Shown in pieces: positions 63,921 through 64,000 of a DNA stretch of 64,000 nt. The notes beneath the pieces are model-generated. The model was given only the letters and a program-made list of their open reading frames with translations. It ran no database searches and was not told the origin of the DNA. Where the stretch lies: NCBI RefSeq assembly GCF_020682705.1, contig NZ_JAGTTN010000001.1, positions 62,001 to 126,000 on the forward strand. Reading direction: 5' to 3'. Positions within the stretch are counted from its first letter, which is position 1; every line of letters starts with the position of its first letter. Source of the stretch: Microbacterium allomyrinae. GTDB lineage: Bacteria; Actinomycetota; Actinomycetes; Actinomycetales; Microbacteriaceae. The position numbers were made by a program, and so were the translations under genes.

Positions 63921-64000
63921 TCAAGGCCTCGAGGGATCGCGGGCGACGAGCGCCTCGAGCAGTGCCGCACCCGTCAGCGCGTCGTCCACGGTGACCACGA
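63921..64000 (-). CDS. 3' end of an unidentified gene
   Basis: A minus-strand frame enters from the right edge and ends VVTVDDALTGAALLEALVARDPSRP before a TGA. Too little remains to name it. Next to eno in actinobacteria mazG is common, but these residues do not prove that. Confidence 0.4.
   Translation of the reverse strand, partial: VVTVDDALTGAALLEALVARDPSRP

Overview
The window is GC-rich DNA from a high-GC actinobacterium. The chromosomal gene order (ispH-xseA-xseB-DUF4245-carbonic anhydrase-fumC; eno-divIC-DUF501-S8 protease-ndh), leaderless-style starts and family content suggest Microbacterium or a close member of Microbacteriaceae. That genus call is an inference from gene content, not a measured match.

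Bases 1 to about 25,330 are the right-hand part of a siphovirus-type prophage whose left end lies outside the window. Read on the minus strand from right to left it holds: a Cro-like gene and an early operon (22,944 to 11,442) of about 22 tightly overlapping genes, including a ParB-like protein, a YqaJ exonuclease, a C5-cytosine methyltransferase broken at a run of eight G/C, a GIY-YIG-like nuclease, HNH nucleases, a replication-type protein, a MazG-like protein and an HTH/zinc-ribbon/DPPY methyltransferase; then a gene-free 0.4 kb block with three strong hairpins; then lysis genes (M23 endolysin, small holin-like proteins) with an inserted NUMOD4/HNH endonuclease; a large SGNH-hydrolase/Ig-domain tail protein; and the packaging/head module (HNH, small and large terminase, portal, protease, HK97-type capsid). 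On the plus strand lie a repressor-like gene, a second XRE regulator and a large serine integrase.

The integrase ends at the phage-host junction. Just beyond it, on the minus strand, lie a promoter-like hexamer and the first eight codons of a conserved host GTPase gene, ychF (VALTIGIV), after which the reading frame runs into phage DNA. The prophage therefore appears to be inserted in ychF immediately before its Walker A motif; the remainder of ychF should lie beyond the unseen left end.

Bases 25,531 to 64,000 are ordinary chromosome: SAM methyltransferase, DEDDh exonuclease, rmuC, glpX and fba as a divergent gluconeogenic/glycolytic pair, MOSC protein, an ECF sigma/anti-sigma pair, ispH, xseAB, carbonic anhydrase, fumC, a two-component system, phoH2, a PLP enzyme, uppS (with a 127-bp tandem duplication of its 3' end), a TrhA-type membrane protein, greA, ilvA, an AI-2E family transporter, two winged-helix YcaQ-type proteins (one with a large internal deletion), lemA, a sugar-lactone oxidase with a PLP amino-acid deaminase/aldolase, a tRNA with anticodon UAA, ndh, an S8 protease, a DUF501 protein, divIC, eno and an O-methyltransferase. 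Many genes carry a TANNNT hexamer 6 to 8 nt before the start codon, which suggests widespread leaderless transcription.
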